Positions 8,557 to 17,356 of a DNA stretch of 64,000 bases are shown here, piece by piece. The stretch covers positions 2,409,452 to 2,473,451 of the forward strand of contig KI301992.1 of the NCBI GenBank assembly GCA_000471045.1, written 5' to 3'. The stretch is from an actinobacterium LLX17. Its GTDB lineage: Bacteria > Actinomycetota > Actinomycetes > Propionibacteriales > Nocardioidaceae. Below the pieces are notes generated by a model. It saw only the letters and a list, made by a program, of their open reading frames with translations, did no database searches and was not told the origin of the DNA. Within the stretch, counting starts at the first letter, position 1; every line of letters starts with the position of its first letter. The position numbers were made by a program, and so were the translations under genes.

Positions 8557-9999
8557 CTACCCGATGAGCGGGTAGAGGACGGCAGCGACGGCGAAGGCCG
8601 AGAGCCCGAGCGTCGTCTCCATGACCGTCCATGTCTTGAGCGTCGTCTTCTCGTCCATGCCGAAGAACCGGCTGACGAGCCAGAAGCCGGAGTCGTTGAC
8701 GTGCGACAGCACCGTGGCGCCGGCGGCGATGGCGGTCACCAGGAAAGCGATCTGGATGCTGCTGAGGCCATCGGCCTGGCTGGCGATGAGTCCGGCCGTC
8801 GTGGTGATGGACACCGTCGCCGAGCCCTGCGCCACGCGCAGTGCGGTGGCGATGACGAAGGCCTGCAGCAGCAGCGGGATGCCGACGTCGGTCAACGACG
8901 ACGTCAACGCCTCGCCGATGCCGCTGATGCGCAGCACGCCGCCGAACATGCCACCCGCACCGGTGACGAGGATGATCGAGCAGATCGGTCCGAGCGACCG
9001 GTCGAGCATGCCCATCGTCTCGTCGATGGTGCGACCGCGCCGGCCGAGCGTGGCAATCGCGACCAGCAGCGTGATGAGCAGGGCGATCGGCGTGTTGCCG
9101 AGCAGCACGAGGACGTCGACGAGGCCGTTGCTCTCGATCGTCTCGTTCTCGATCAACGTCGTGAGCACCGTGTTGAAGGCGATGAGCACGAGCGGGATCG
9201 CTAGCAGGCCCAGCACGAGGCCGAACGACGGCGGGTCCACCTTGGTCGCCGTGCCCGAGGGGCCGGGGCCTTCGGTGGCGGAACCGGCGTTGCCGGGCTT
9301 GTCCGCCCCGTCGTCGGAGCCGTCGTTGACGGGTCCGAACAGTGCGTCGGTCACCGCCACGTCGATGCGCGCGCCGAGGAAGCGAGAGACGAGATACGAG
9401 CCGACGTACCAGGAGATGATCACGATCGGCAGGTTGACGAGCAGGATGACGCCGATGTCGCCGTCCAGCGCCGTGCCGGCCGCGACCGGGCCTGGGTGCG
9501 GAGGAACGAGGGCGTGCATCGCGGCGAACGCGCCCGCGGCAGGCAGGGCGTAGTAGAGAAGCGAGCCACCGAACCGGCGGGCGACCGTCAGGATGATGGG
9601 CAGGAAGACCACCAGGCCCGCGTCGAAGAAGATCGGGAAGCCGAAGATGAGTGCCGCGACGCCGAGCGCGAAGGGCGCTCGTTTCTCCCCGAACCGGTTG
9701 ACCAGGGTGTCGGCCAGCACCTGCGCGCCTCCGGTCACCTCCAGCAGTCGACCGAGCATCACGCCGAACCCGACCAGCAGCGCGACCGACGCCAAGGTTG
9801 CCGCGAACCCGGTGGTCAAGGCCGTGGGCACGTCGGCCACGGGGATGCCGGTCGCCACCGCTGTGATGACGCTGACGAGCACCAGCGCGATGAACGCGTG
9901 CAGTCGCGCCTTGATGATGAGGAAGAGCAGTGCGGCGACCGCGACGGCCGCGATGATCAGCAGGGTGGCGGCGCTGTACACCGGTTCGATCGGGTCCAC
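8557..9999 (-). CDS. GntP-family gluconate/organic acid permease
   Basis: A 480-residue integral membrane transporter with about 12-14 hydrophobic segments. Family blocks include GFGVMLGRLLEVTGGAQVLADTL, ALIFGFPIFFDAGLVVFLPI, MHALVPPHPGPVAAG and GGMFGGVLRISGIG. GntP proteins import gluconate or related sugar acids with protons. The start is a GTG at 9999, preceded by AAGGAG at six-base spacing; an ATG 17 codons upstream has no such site. No kinase or dehydrogenase for gluconate lies nearby, so the substrate is open. A polar acidic insert lies around residues 245-275. Confidence 0.88.
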   Translation of the reverse strand: MDPIEPVYSAATLLIIAAVAVAALLFLIIKARLHAFIALVLVSVITAVATGIPVADVPTALTTGFAATLASVALLVGFGVMLGRLLEVTGGAQVLADTLVNRFGEKRAPFALGVAALIFGFPIFFDAGLVVFLPIILTVARRFGGSLLYYALPAAGAFAAMHALVPPHPGPVAAGTALDGDIGVILLVNLPIVIISWYVGSYLVSRFLGARIDVAVTDALFGPVNDGSDDGADKPGNAGSATEGPGPSGTATKVDPPSFGLVLGLLAIPLVLIAFNTVLTTLIENETIESNGLVDVLVLLGNTPIALLITLLVAIATLGRRGRTIDETMGMLDRSLGPICSIILVTGAGGMFGGVLRISGIGEALTSSLTDVGIPLLLQAFVIATALRVAQGSATVSITTTAGLIASQADGLSSIQIAFLVTAIAAGATVLSHVNDSGFWLVSRFFGMDEKTTLKTWTVMETTLGLSAFAVAAVLYPLIG

Positions 10000-10129
10000 G
10001 GCGGGCTCCTTGTGAGGCGGGTCGCGCAGTGCTGTTCGAGTCTTGCGCACTGCAGGTTCCGGGGCAACACAACAGGACCGGACGCCGAGGGCCCCGGACC
10101 AGCTGGTCCGGGGCCCTCGTCAGTACGCG

Positions 10130-13100
10130 TCAGGCGGCGGCGTGCGTGCCGGTGCGGCGGCGGCGCAGGAGCAACGAGCCCGTGCCGATCACCATCAGAC
10201 CGGCCAGCAGCGACAGCCAGGTCAACGGCGAGCCGACGACCGGCAGCAGGCCCCCACGACCGGGTTCCGGTGTGCCCGCACCCGGAGGCGGGGGCGTGAC
10301 GGTCGTGATCACCTCGTCCGGATCGGACTCCACCGAGCCGCCCCCGACCACCGTGCCGACGGCGGTCGCGACGTTGACCAGCTCACCGGCCGCGACGTCC
10401 TCGGCCGTCACCACGTACCGCTCAGCCACGAAGGCGGCCGTGACGCCCGGAGGAAGCACGTCGACCGATTCCGGGACCAGTCCGGAGATGCGCTCGTCGA
10501 CCACGCTGACGTCGGTCAGCGTGACGTTGCCGGTGTTGGTGACCTGGAACGAGTAGACGACCGACTCCCCCGCGTCAGCGGTGCCATTGCCGTTGGCGTC
10601 CTGCAGCGACGCGGTCTTCTCGATCTCGAGATCGGGCGCCGCCTCCGGCGTCGGGATCTCGGAGTCATCCGGCGGTGACGTGGTCTCCGGGCCGTTCGGG
10701 ACGTTGCCCCGGGCCGTCGCGCTGTTGGCCACCACTCCGGCGTCGACGTCGGCCTGGGTCACGACGTACGGCGCGGCCGTGAGCGAGTCGTCCTCACCCG
10801 GCGCCAGCGTGATCGGACCCAGCAGCACGCCGTACGCGGCAAGCTTCGGATCCTCCACCTGCACGTTCACCAGGGTCGTGTTGCCGGTGTTCTCGACCAG
10901 GAACGCGTAGACGATCGTGTCGCCCACGTCGGCCAGACCGTTCCCGTTCGCGTCCGTCGTGAGCTCACCGCTCTTCACGATCGACAGACCCGGGACGGGC
11001 GGCTCCGTGTCGAGCTCGAACGTGCTCGGCGGTGTCTCGACGGGCACGTCCCCGTCCGGTCCCGGGTACGTGCCGCTGGCGGTGGCCGAGTTGCGCACCA
11101 CGCCGCCATCGACGTCGGCCTGCGTCACGAGGAGCGTGCCGGTGAACTCGACGGTCTGGCCCGCCGCGACGTCCTGCGACGCCGGGGCGACGACCGGGAC
11201 CCGCGGGTCGTTGACCGTGACGTCGACCAGGTCGACGTTGCCGATGTTCTCGACCTCGAAGGTGTAGGTGACGGTGTCACCGGCGTTGGCCAGGCCGTTG
11301 CCGTTGAGGTCCGTGGTCAGCGAGCCGGTCTTGATGATCTCGAGGCCCGGATCGGGATCGGGGGTGTCGAGGCGCTCTTCCGACGGCGGCGACTCGATCG
11401 GCCCCAGCGGGGAGGTGCCCGAAGCGGTCGCCACGTTGTAGACCTGCCCGAGGTTCACGTCGGCCTGCGTGACCACGTACGGGTCGGCGCTGAAGGTCTG
11501 CGTGCCACCCGGCGCGAGGGTGACGGGTGCCGGCGTGAGGCCGCTGACTCGCGAGTCGTCGACCGTCACCCCGTCGAGCGTGACGTTTCCGGTGTTCTCG
11601 ACGTCGAACGAGTAGGTGATCGACTCACCCACGTCCGCCAGGCCGTTCGCGTTCGTATCGGCCAGCGCACCACTCTTCTCGATCGTCAGGCCGGGATCGC
11701 GATCGAGCGTGGGGATCTCCTCACGGGCCTCGTTCGACCCCACCGTGCCCCCGAGCGGATCGGTGCCTGTCGCCGTGGCGACGTTGACCAGGGAGCCTGC
11801 GTCGATGTCGGCCTGCGTGACGAGGTACGAAGCCGTGAACTCACGCTGCCCGAGGACCGGGATGTCCTGCGTCGCCGGCGTGAAGCCGGAGGTAATGCGC
11901 GGATCGTTGATCATGACGCCGGTCAGCGCGGTGTTGCCGGTGTTGATGGCAGTGAAGGTGTAGTCGACCGTCTCGCCGAGGTCGGCCACGCCGTTGTCGT
12001 TGCTGTCGTCCAGCACGCCGTCCTTGGTCAGCTCAAGGCCCGGGTTGCACGGGGCGGCGACGGCGACCGTCTCGCCCGCCGAGGCGGCGTAGTAGGACCA
12101 GTTCTCGATGGCGCGGATGTCGCCCCACTGCTGACCCGCGTTCGCCCATCCATGGGCGCCCGTCGTCGTGGCGTCGACACCGGCACGGCCATCGATGAGC
12201 GGCGTGATCGACCCGCGTCCGGCGGTGGTCAGGGTGCGGTCGTCCCAGTAGAGCAGCGGCTGGTCGGCGACCACTCCCGGGGTCACACCGGTGAGCTGAA
12301 TACCGCCCGTCAGCACCTCGACGTCCTCGAGCGTGAAGTGCACCTCGCCCACGCGGTCGACCGCGACGCGTGCGTTCATGTCCTGGCAGACGCCGATCGG
12401 CTCGCCCAGCCCGTTCAAGCCGTCGAACGGCACGCTCACCGCGCCCGGGGGGCTGCCCCACGGGACGACGCGATCGACGGCGTCGTCGAAGTCGCCGTCA
12501 CCGTTGGCGTCGATCTGGATGGAGTAGCCGCCGTTCACACCTCCGAGGTCGAAGGTGATGTCCCCGGCGCGAGTCGCCGCAGAGTCCTGCACGAAGGTGA
12601 GGTTCTCGACCGTGACGGGAGCGACCTCGCTGAGGATCCACTCGGTGCCGCGGGCAGACGTGGACGTCGCGGGGAGATCGGCTGCCGGCGCGTCGACGAA
12701 GATCTTGTACGCGTCACCGCACTCGGGTCCGCTGTACGCGACGCCGTCCTCGAGGGGCACTCCGTTGGCGGCGCCCGAGGTGCCCTCGGCCGAGCGGTAC
12801 AGGGGAGTGCAGGTGCCTTCCTCCACGAGTCCGAAACCGTTCGACCGGAAGACCGAGCCGATGCCGTTGAAACCGTTCATGGCCAGGGCGTATCGGTAGC
12901 CTTCACGCGTGACGACCCAGTAGGTCTGGTTCGACGCGGCGTCCTGGTACTGGTTGTACTGCTCGGTCCAGACGCGGCCCGGGATCGCGGTGCCGCCCGC
13001 AGGTGCGTCGTACGCCGTGATGGTCCAGGCGTGGCGACGGTTGGCCAGACCCGGGGTGATCTCGTACTCCACGGTCCACACGCCGGTCTGGTCGACCACC

Positions 13101-13396
13101 AGACGTCCGGCGGTCGCGCACTCGTCGCCGCTCGGGCCCGAGCTGCACGAGCGGGCCACCGTGCCGTCGGGCCGCAGGACCGAGATGTTCGCGATCGCAC
13201 CGCTGCTGCCGATTCGGGGGAAGGCCAGATCCAACGACTCCCCCTCCTCGGCGTAGGCGAAGAACGTGGTGCTGGTGTGCAGGGCGCTGGCACTGTCGTT
13301 GCTCTCGGCCTGTGCCGACGTGGGCAGGACCGCGACGAGCGCGGCGACGAGGACGAGCAGCAGCGCGCTCACCATGCGGAGTCGTGAGACGACCAT
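10130..13396 (-). CDS. Large secreted/cell-wall protein with five DUF11/DUF7507-like repeats
   Basis: A 1088-residue exported protein. Residues 1-33 form a signal peptide (basic start, hydrophobic core, ending PTSAQAE). Residues about 35-470 are a unique adhesin-like head with a calcium-type loop DANGDGDFDDAVD. Five tandem repeats of about 105 residues follow, each opening with PGLxIxKxGxL, an EF-like loop (for example DANGNGLADVGDT), then VENTGN and YVVTQADVDAG. The C-terminus has LPVVG, a hydrophobic helix and RRRR, resembling a sortase signal with valine in place of threonine. Likely a surface structural or adhesion protein; its ligand is unknown. The reading frame stays open upstream into an unrelated permease remnant, so the signal-peptide ATG is the credible start. 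Confidence 0.8.
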   Translation of the reverse strand: MVVSRLRMVSALLLVLVAALVAVLPTSAQAESNDSASALHTSTTFFAYAEEGESLDLAFPRIGSSGAIANISVLRPDGTVARSCSSGPSGDECATAGRLVVDQTGVWTVEYEITPGLANRRHAWTITAYDAPAGGTAIPGRVWTEQYNQYQDAASNQTYWVVTREGYRYALAMNGFNGIGSVFRSNGFGLVEEGTCTPLYRSAEGTSGAANGVPLEDGVAYSGPECGDAYKIFVDAPAADLPATSTSARGTEWILSEVAPVTVENLTFVQDSAATRAGDITFDLGGVNGGYSIQIDANGDGDFDDAVDRVVPWGSPPGAVSVPFDGLNGLGEPIGVCQDMNARVAVDRVGEVHFTLEDVEVLTGGIQLTGVTPGVVADQPLLYWDDRTLTTAGRGSITPLIDGRAGVDATTTGAHGWANAGQQWGDIRAIENWSYYAASAGETVAVAAPCNPGLELTKDGVLDDSNDNGVADLGETVDYTFTAINTGNTALTGVMINDPRITSGFTPATQDIPVLGQREFTASYLVTQADIDAGSLVNVATATGTDPLGGTVGSNEAREEIPTLDRDPGLTIEKSGALADTNANGLADVGESITYSFDVENTGNVTLDGVTVDDSRVSGLTPAPVTLAPGGTQTFSADPYVVTQADVNLGQVYNVATASGTSPLGPIESPPSEERLDTPDPDPGLEIIKTGSLTTDLNGNGLANAGDTVTYTFEVENIGNVDLVDVTVNDPRVPVVAPASQDVAAGQTVEFTGTLLVTQADVDGGVVRNSATASGTYPGPDGDVPVETPPSTFELDTEPPVPGLSIVKSGELTTDANGNGLADVGDTIVYAFLVENTGNTTLVNVQVEDPKLAAYGVLLGPITLAPGEDDSLTAAPYVVTQADVDAGVVANSATARGNVPNGPETTSPPDDSEIPTPEAAPDLEIEKTASLQDANGNGTADAGESVVYSFQVTNTGNVTLTDVSVVDERISGLVPESVDVLPPGVTAAFVAERYVVTAEDVAAGELVNVATAVGTVVGGGSVESDPDEVITTVTPPPPGAGTPEPGRGGLLPVVGSPLTWLSLLAGLMVIGTGSLLLRRRRTGTHAAA

Positions 13397-13662
13397 CGAG
13401 AAGGCCCTTCGGCGACGGCACGCGCGTTCAGCGACGTGCGACAGATTTGGTCGCCAGCAGGCTAGCAGGACCTGAGATAAACCTGTGAACTTGCATGCGA
13501 TATCCGGACACGTCGCCACGGTTCGCCTGAGTACCGCCCGATTCGTTGAGCAGGATGCCCCGGTGCCGCCGAGGGAAGGTCCGACCGACGACCGGATCAG
13601 GTCGTTCCCGTCGTTCCGGAACGTGCCCGCGCGTCGGACTGCAGGTGGGAGTGCGTCTCGGA

Positions 13663-13834
13663 GGTGACGGGCCGCGACGACGCGAGCGACGGTGAGGGGA
13701 GGCACGCCGACCGGCCCCGTCCCGATGCTCAGCAACACGGCTACGCCGAGCAACCCAGCAGTGACCAGGCCGGCGGTGCGTCCTCGCCGTCGACGACGGG
13801 CGAAGGCCGTGGTCGCCTCTTCCGTCCTCGTCAC
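13663..13834 (-). pseudogene. Remnant of a FecCD-type iron-siderophore ABC permease (N-terminus only)
   Basis: About 57 codons from an ATG at 13834 look like the beginning of a FecCD permease: a basic head (RRRRRGRT), the first membrane helix AGLVTAGLLGVAVLLSIGTG, then PVGVPPLTVARVV. After this the frame stays open but the sequence loses any family character. It then runs into the surface-protein gene. I read it as a gene whose 5' end survived a deletion or insertion. No binding-protein or ATPase gene is adjacent. The call rests on a short stretch. Confidence 0.45.
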
Positions 13835-13916
13835 GAGACTTATGAACAGGAACGATACCCATTAGCGTCTCGGTGTGGCGACCCACCCCTGGGGCGAACG
13901 CCGGTCCCGGGCGGGT

Positions 13917-14453
13917 TCAGCGTGGTCGCGCGACGAGCTCGATGATCTGGCGTCGTTCCTCCAGCGCCAGCGGGTGGGTGAGCAGGCCCTCGACGACGAA
14001 GACACTCATGCGGGTCATCGCCTCGAGGTCTTCGGATCTCGCCCCGGCCTGGGACAGGCCGTTGGCCAAGAGGGTGTCCATCAACGAGTGAAACTCGTTG
14101 TGCCACGCGTCGATCGCCGGGGAGATCGCACAGCGGGCGTGCACGACCGTGACGAGCTTGCTGTACCTCTCAAGTCGCTCGACCGCCCAGAGCAGCTGGT
14201 CGACCACGGGCGCGTCGAAGAGCGGGGCGGCCTCGAGCAGGGCCTCCTGGAGCAAATGGTCGACGACGGCCACCAGGAGGGCGTCCTTGTCCGCGAAGTA
14301 CCAGTAGATCGTCGTCGGGGTCACGCCCGCCGCCGCGGCGACCTTCGCCATCGAGCTGTCGTCGTAGCCCACGTCGGTGAACAGGCCGGTGGCAGCAGCG
14401 ACGATCTCGTCGCGCTTCTCCGCGCGGTCGATCGGTCGTCGGTTACGAGGCAC
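13917..14453 (-). CDS. TetR/AcrR-family transcriptional regulator
   Basis: A 178-residue repressor. Its N-terminal helix-turn-helix reads EIVAAATGLFTDVGYDDSSMAKVAAAAGVTPTTIYWYFADKDALL (residues about 16-60) and the C-terminal half is the variable ligand-binding and dimer domain. It is divergent from a hydrolase-SDR pair, with a perfect 9-bp inverted repeat between them, so it most likely controls both directions. The inducer is unknown but is plausibly a substrate of the hydrolase or dehydrogenase. Confidence 0.88.
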   Translation of the reverse strand: MPRNRRPIDRAEKRDEIVAAATGLFTDVGYDDSSMAKVAAAAGVTPTTIYWYFADKDALLVAVVDHLLQEALLEAAPLFDAPVVDQLLWAVERLERYSKLVTVVHARCAISPAIDAWHNEFHSLMDTLLANGLSQAGARSEDLEAMTRMSVFVVEGLLTHPLALEERRQIIELVARPR

Positions 14454-14474
14454 ACCTCACGTTATCTTGACCAG

Positions 14475-14504
14475 CCATCTAGAAGCGACCTACTGTCTAG
14501 ATGG
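14475..14504. promoter_or_regulatory. TetR operator in a divergent promoter
   Basis: Perfect inverted arms CCATCTAGA (14475-14483) and TCTAGATGG (14496-14504) with a 12-bp spacer, centred between the TetR start (14453) and the hydrolase start (14542). The 30-bp span matches the footprint of a TetR dimer or pair of dimers. Auto-repression and control of the hydrolase-SDR operon are inferred from this placement. Confidence 0.75.
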
Positions 14505-14541
14505 CCATACAAGACACGCGATCACGACCCGGGAGATGCCG

Positions 14542-15495
14542 ATGACGGCCGATGGAGGCAGCAACCCAGCCTGGACCGAGGAGCACTTCACCTCGGACGG
14601 GGTCGTGTGCGCGGCGCGCGTCTACCGTCCGGCGACCGTCGGCGCCAACGCTCCCGTCGTCGTCCTCGCCCATGGCTTCGGCGGCGTGCGCGCGCTGCGA
14701 CTCGACGCCTACGCCGAACGCTTCGCCGCGGCCGGGTACGTCGCGATGGCCTTCGACTACCGCGGGTTCGGCGACAGCGAGGGTGAACCACGCCAGCTTC
14801 TCGACGTCGGCATGCAGCTGGCCGACTGGCGGGCGGCTCTGGCTTTCGCCCGCACCCTGCCGGGCGTCGACCCGCAGCGCGTCGTCGCGTGGGGCACGTC
14901 GTTCGCCGGTGGCCACGTCATCACCCTGGCCGGCGCGGGTGAGCCCCTCGCGGCGATCATCGCCCAGGTGCCTCACGTCAGCGGCCCCGCAGCCGTGCGT
15001 GCCACGGGGTTCCTCCCTGGCCTGCGCGTCGGGCTGGTCGGCCTGCGGGACCAGCTCCGCGCCTGGGCCGGCCGAGCGCCGGTCTACGTCGACAGCGTCG
15101 CGGCCCCCGGCCGGACCGGCGTCATGACCACCCCCGACGCCGCCCCAGGAATGGCCAGGCTGATCGAGGAGTCCGGACTGAGCTCCGGTGACTACCCCGA
15201 GCACGTCGCCGCGCGGATCACGCTCAAGATCGGCTTCTACTCACCCGGTCGTTCGGCGAGGAAGGTCGCGTGCCCCGCCCTGGTGCAGATCGTCGAGGAC
15301 GACACCGTCACCCCCGAGCACGTCGCCAGAGCCGCAGCCCGGAAGATGCCTCACTCGACCGTGCACACCTACCCCGGCGGCCACTTCGACCCGTATGTCG
15401 AGCCGCTGTTCGACCGCGTCATCAGCGACCAGATCGAGTTCCTGCACGCCGCCGTCCCCCTCACCCCCCTCGAAGGATCCGGAGCCACGTCATGA
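14542..15495 (+). CDS. Alpha/beta hydrolase (dienelactone-hydrolase/peptidase S15-like)
   Basis: A 317-residue cytoplasmic hydrolase. The oxyanion segment is VVVLAHGFGGVR, FDYRGFGDSEGEPRQ follows, the nucleophile elbow is WGTSFAGGH (serine in GTSFAG), aspartate is likely in VEDDTVTP, and the histidine lies in YPGGHFDPY. The ATG at 14542 has GGGAG at six-base spacing; an ATG two codons earlier is too close to that site. Its stop overlaps the next gene in ATGA. Natural substrate unknown. Confidence 0.8.
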   Translation: MTADGGSNPAWTEEHFTSDGVVCAARVYRPATVGANAPVVVLAHGFGGVRALRLDAYAERFAAAGYVAMAFDYRGFGDSEGEPRQLLDVGMQLADWRAALAFARTLPGVDPQRVVAWGTSFAGGHVITLAGAGEPLAAIIAQVPHVSGPAAVRATGFLPGLRVGLVGLRDQLRAWAGRAPVYVDSVAAPGRTGVMTTPDAAPGMARLIEESGLSSGDYPEHVAARITLKIGFYSPGRSARKVACPALVQIVEDDTVTPEHVARAAARKMPHSTVHTYPGGHFDPYVEPLFDRVISDQIEFLHAAVPLTPLEGSGATS

Positions 15496-16286
15496 CTACT
15501 GCCCGACCCACCGCCCTCGTCACCGGCGCGTCCGCCGGCATCGGCGCCGCGTTCGCCGAGCTCCTCGCCCAGGAGGGTCACGACCTCATCCTCGTCGCCC
15601 GCCGTGCCGAGCGACTCAACGAGCTCGCCGAGCGCCTCACGAAGCAGCACGGCGCGACGTGCACGGTCCTGACGGCCGACCTCACCGACCCCGGGGCGCC
15701 CGACGAGCTGATGGCCTCGATCCGCGAGCGGGGCCTCACGGTCGACGTCCTGATCAACAATGCCGGCATGTCGGGCTCGTCGGCCTTCGCCGACACACCC
15801 TGGTCGGAGCTCGCCGGCGAGATCCAGCTCATGATCACCGCCGTGACGCAGCTGGCTCACCTCGTCGTGCCCGACATGTTGGCCCGAGGCCACGGCCGCA
15901 TCATCAACCTGTCGTCGCTCGCGGCGTTCGCGCCCCCGGGCGAGAGCCTGCTCTACACCGGCATCAAGACCTACGTGCTCGGCATGTCGCAGGCGCTGGA
16001 CATGGAGCTCAAGCCGCACGGCGTCCACGTCACGGCCCTGTGCCCCGGGTTCACCCACAGCGAGTTCCACGACGTCATGGGCACCCGTGAAGCCGCCTCC
16101 CACCTGCCGTCGATCATGTGGCAACGCCCTGAAGCCGTGGCTCGCGAGGGCTGGACGGCCGTCAACCGGGGCAAGCCGGTGTGCGTCCCGGGCATGTTCA
16201 ACAAGGTCGCCTCGCACGCCATGCGTCCGGTGCCGTTCCGGGCTCAGTACGTGCTGGGTCGAAACCTCAACCCCTTCAAGAACTGA
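15492..16286 (+). CDS. Short-chain dehydrogenase/reductase
   Basis: A 264-residue NAD(P)-dependent oxidoreductase of the classical SDR fold. The cofactor motif TGASAGIG lies at about residues 11-18, NNAG in DVLINNAGMSG, the catalytic serine in IINLSSLAAF and the YxxxK pair in YTGIKTYV. An arginine pair in VARRAER after the second strand suggests NADP(H). It overlaps the hydrolase by four bases and is the second gene of the TetR-controlled operon. Substrate unknown. Confidence 0.88.
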   Translation: MTTARPTALVTGASAGIGAAFAELLAQEGHDLILVARRAERLNELAERLTKQHGATCTVLTADLTDPGAPDELMASIRERGLTVDVLINNAGMSGSSAFADTPWSELAGEIQLMITAVTQLAHLVVPDMLARGHGRIINLSSLAAFAPPGESLLYTGIKTYVLGMSQALDMELKPHGVHVTALCPGFTHSEFHDVMGTREAASHLPSIMWQRPEAVAREGWTAVNRGKPVCVPGMFNKVASHAMRPVPFRAQYVLGRNLNPFKN

Positions 16287-16350
16287 CTCCCCCGGTTTCT
16301 GCCGCAGACCACCACCGGCTCCGCTCGTCCCCACCGCCACGTCGTTGATG

Positions 16351-16369
16351 TATACCCCCTAGGGGTATA
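16351..16369. promoter_or_regulatory. CsoR/CstR-type G-tract operator upstream of the DUF4396 gene
   Basis: A palindrome TATACCCC-CTA-GGGGTATA, 57 bases before the GTG of the DUF4396 gene. It matches the short C-tract/G-tract palindromes bound by CsoR-family tetramers, and two related sites lie in the divergent region near 17.8 kb. Binding by the encoded regulator at 17.1-17.36 kb is inferred. Confidence 0.7.
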
Positions 16370-16425
16370 TGGTCGGCGGCAGGCGCGCCAGGTCGACGCG
16401 CATTCGCAGAGCTGGAGGCTGAACC

Positions 16426-17085
16426 GTGACTGACTCGACGCACCACGACACGCACGGCGGGCACGCGCCCCACGAGCACGGTGGGGGCGGCCTGAACGCG
16501 ATGGCCGCCAGCGCCACCCTCCACTGCCTGACCGGCTGCGCCATCGGCGAGATCACCGGGTTGATCATCGGCACCGCGATCGGACTGTCGGCGGGGTGGA
16601 CCATCGCACTCGCGGTCTCGCTCGCCTTCTTCTTCGGCTACCTGCTCTCCACGCTTCCCCTCGTGAAGGCCGGACTCGGATTCTTCGCCGCCCTGGGCAT
16701 CGTGTTCGCCGCCGACACGCTCTCGATCGCCACGATGGAGGTCGTCGACAACCTCGTCATGGCCGTCATCCCGGGCGCCATGGACGCCGGCCTGGTGAAC
16801 GTCCTGTTCTGGATCGGCATGACGATCGCCCTCACGGCTGCCTTCCTGGCGGCCTACCCGGTCAACCGGTACCTGCTGCAGCGCGGCAAGGGGCACGCGC
16901 TCACCCACGAGTACCACGGCAAGCCCGTCGTCACGACCGGCTTCCGCCGCTACCTCCCGTCACTCGGCACCGGAGCGCTCGTGGCGGTGATCGCCGCCTT
17001 CCTCCTCGGGGGACTCGTCGTCTCCGCCGCCGAGGAGCTCGGAGGCCAAGACAGCAGCACGCACGCCGCGGCACCGCTGGCCTGA
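16426..17085 (+). CDS. DUF4396 membrane protein with His-rich N-terminus
   Basis: A 219-residue protein with a histidine-rich start (HHDTHGGHAPHEH within the first 18 residues), suggesting metal interaction. Then come ATLHCLTGCAIGEITG and about four to five membrane helices including a PVNRYLL block, as in the DUF4396 family, whose function is unknown. It starts with GTG at 16426 behind GGAGG. A CsoR/CstR-type operator lies in its promoter and the regulator gene is convergent just downstream. The cysteine pair in HCLTGC is in the right place to be functional. Confidence 0.75.
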   Translation: MTDSTHHDTHGGHAPHEHGGGGLNAMAASATLHCLTGCAIGEITGLIIGTAIGLSAGWTIALAVSLAFFFGYLLSTLPLVKAGLGFFAALGIVFAADTLSIATMEVVDNLVMAVIPGAMDAGLVNVLFWIGMTIALTAAFLAAYPVNRYLLQRGKGHALTHEYHGKPVVTTGFRRYLPSLGTGALVAVIAAFLLGGLVVSAAEELGGQDSSTHAAAPLA

Positions 17086-17095
17086 GCGCTCGGGC

Positions 17096-17356
17096 TCAGG
17101 CCAGGGCGAGGAACAGCTTCTCGAGCTTCTTCGTGTCGACGCTGTCGGGGCCTTCCTCGGCCAGGCACTGGTGCAGCCCGGTGGCGACCAGGGCGTAGCC
17201 GCCCCGACTGATGGCCTTGTTCACGGCCGCCAGCTGGGTGAGGGCGTCCTCGCACTCAGCGCCGTCCTCGAGCATGCGGATCACCGAGGCGAGGTGTCCG
17301 TGAGCGCGCTTCAGGCGCGTCGTGACCGTCTTGACGTCGTCAGCCTCGAGTCGCAT
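17096..17356 (-). CDS. CsoR/CstR-family transcriptional regulator (Cys-Gly-Cys type)
   Basis: An 86-residue all-helical DUF156 repressor. It aligns without gaps to Mycobacterium tuberculosis CsoR from HGHLASVIRMLE onward. Copper-sensing CsoR uses Cys36-His61-Cys65; here both cysteines are kept (in GAECED and LHQCLA) but the histidine position is glycine, with a histidine two residues before the second cysteine instead. CstR-type persulfide sensors likewise keep only the two cysteines. The ligand may therefore be reactive sulfur rather than copper, though this is inference. It overlaps the upstream DUF302 gene by 17 bases. Confidence 0.85.
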   Translation of the reverse strand: MRLEADDVKTVTTRLKRAHGHLASVIRMLEDGAECEDALTQLAAVNKAISRGGYALVATGLHQCLAEEGPDSVDTKKLEKLFLALA

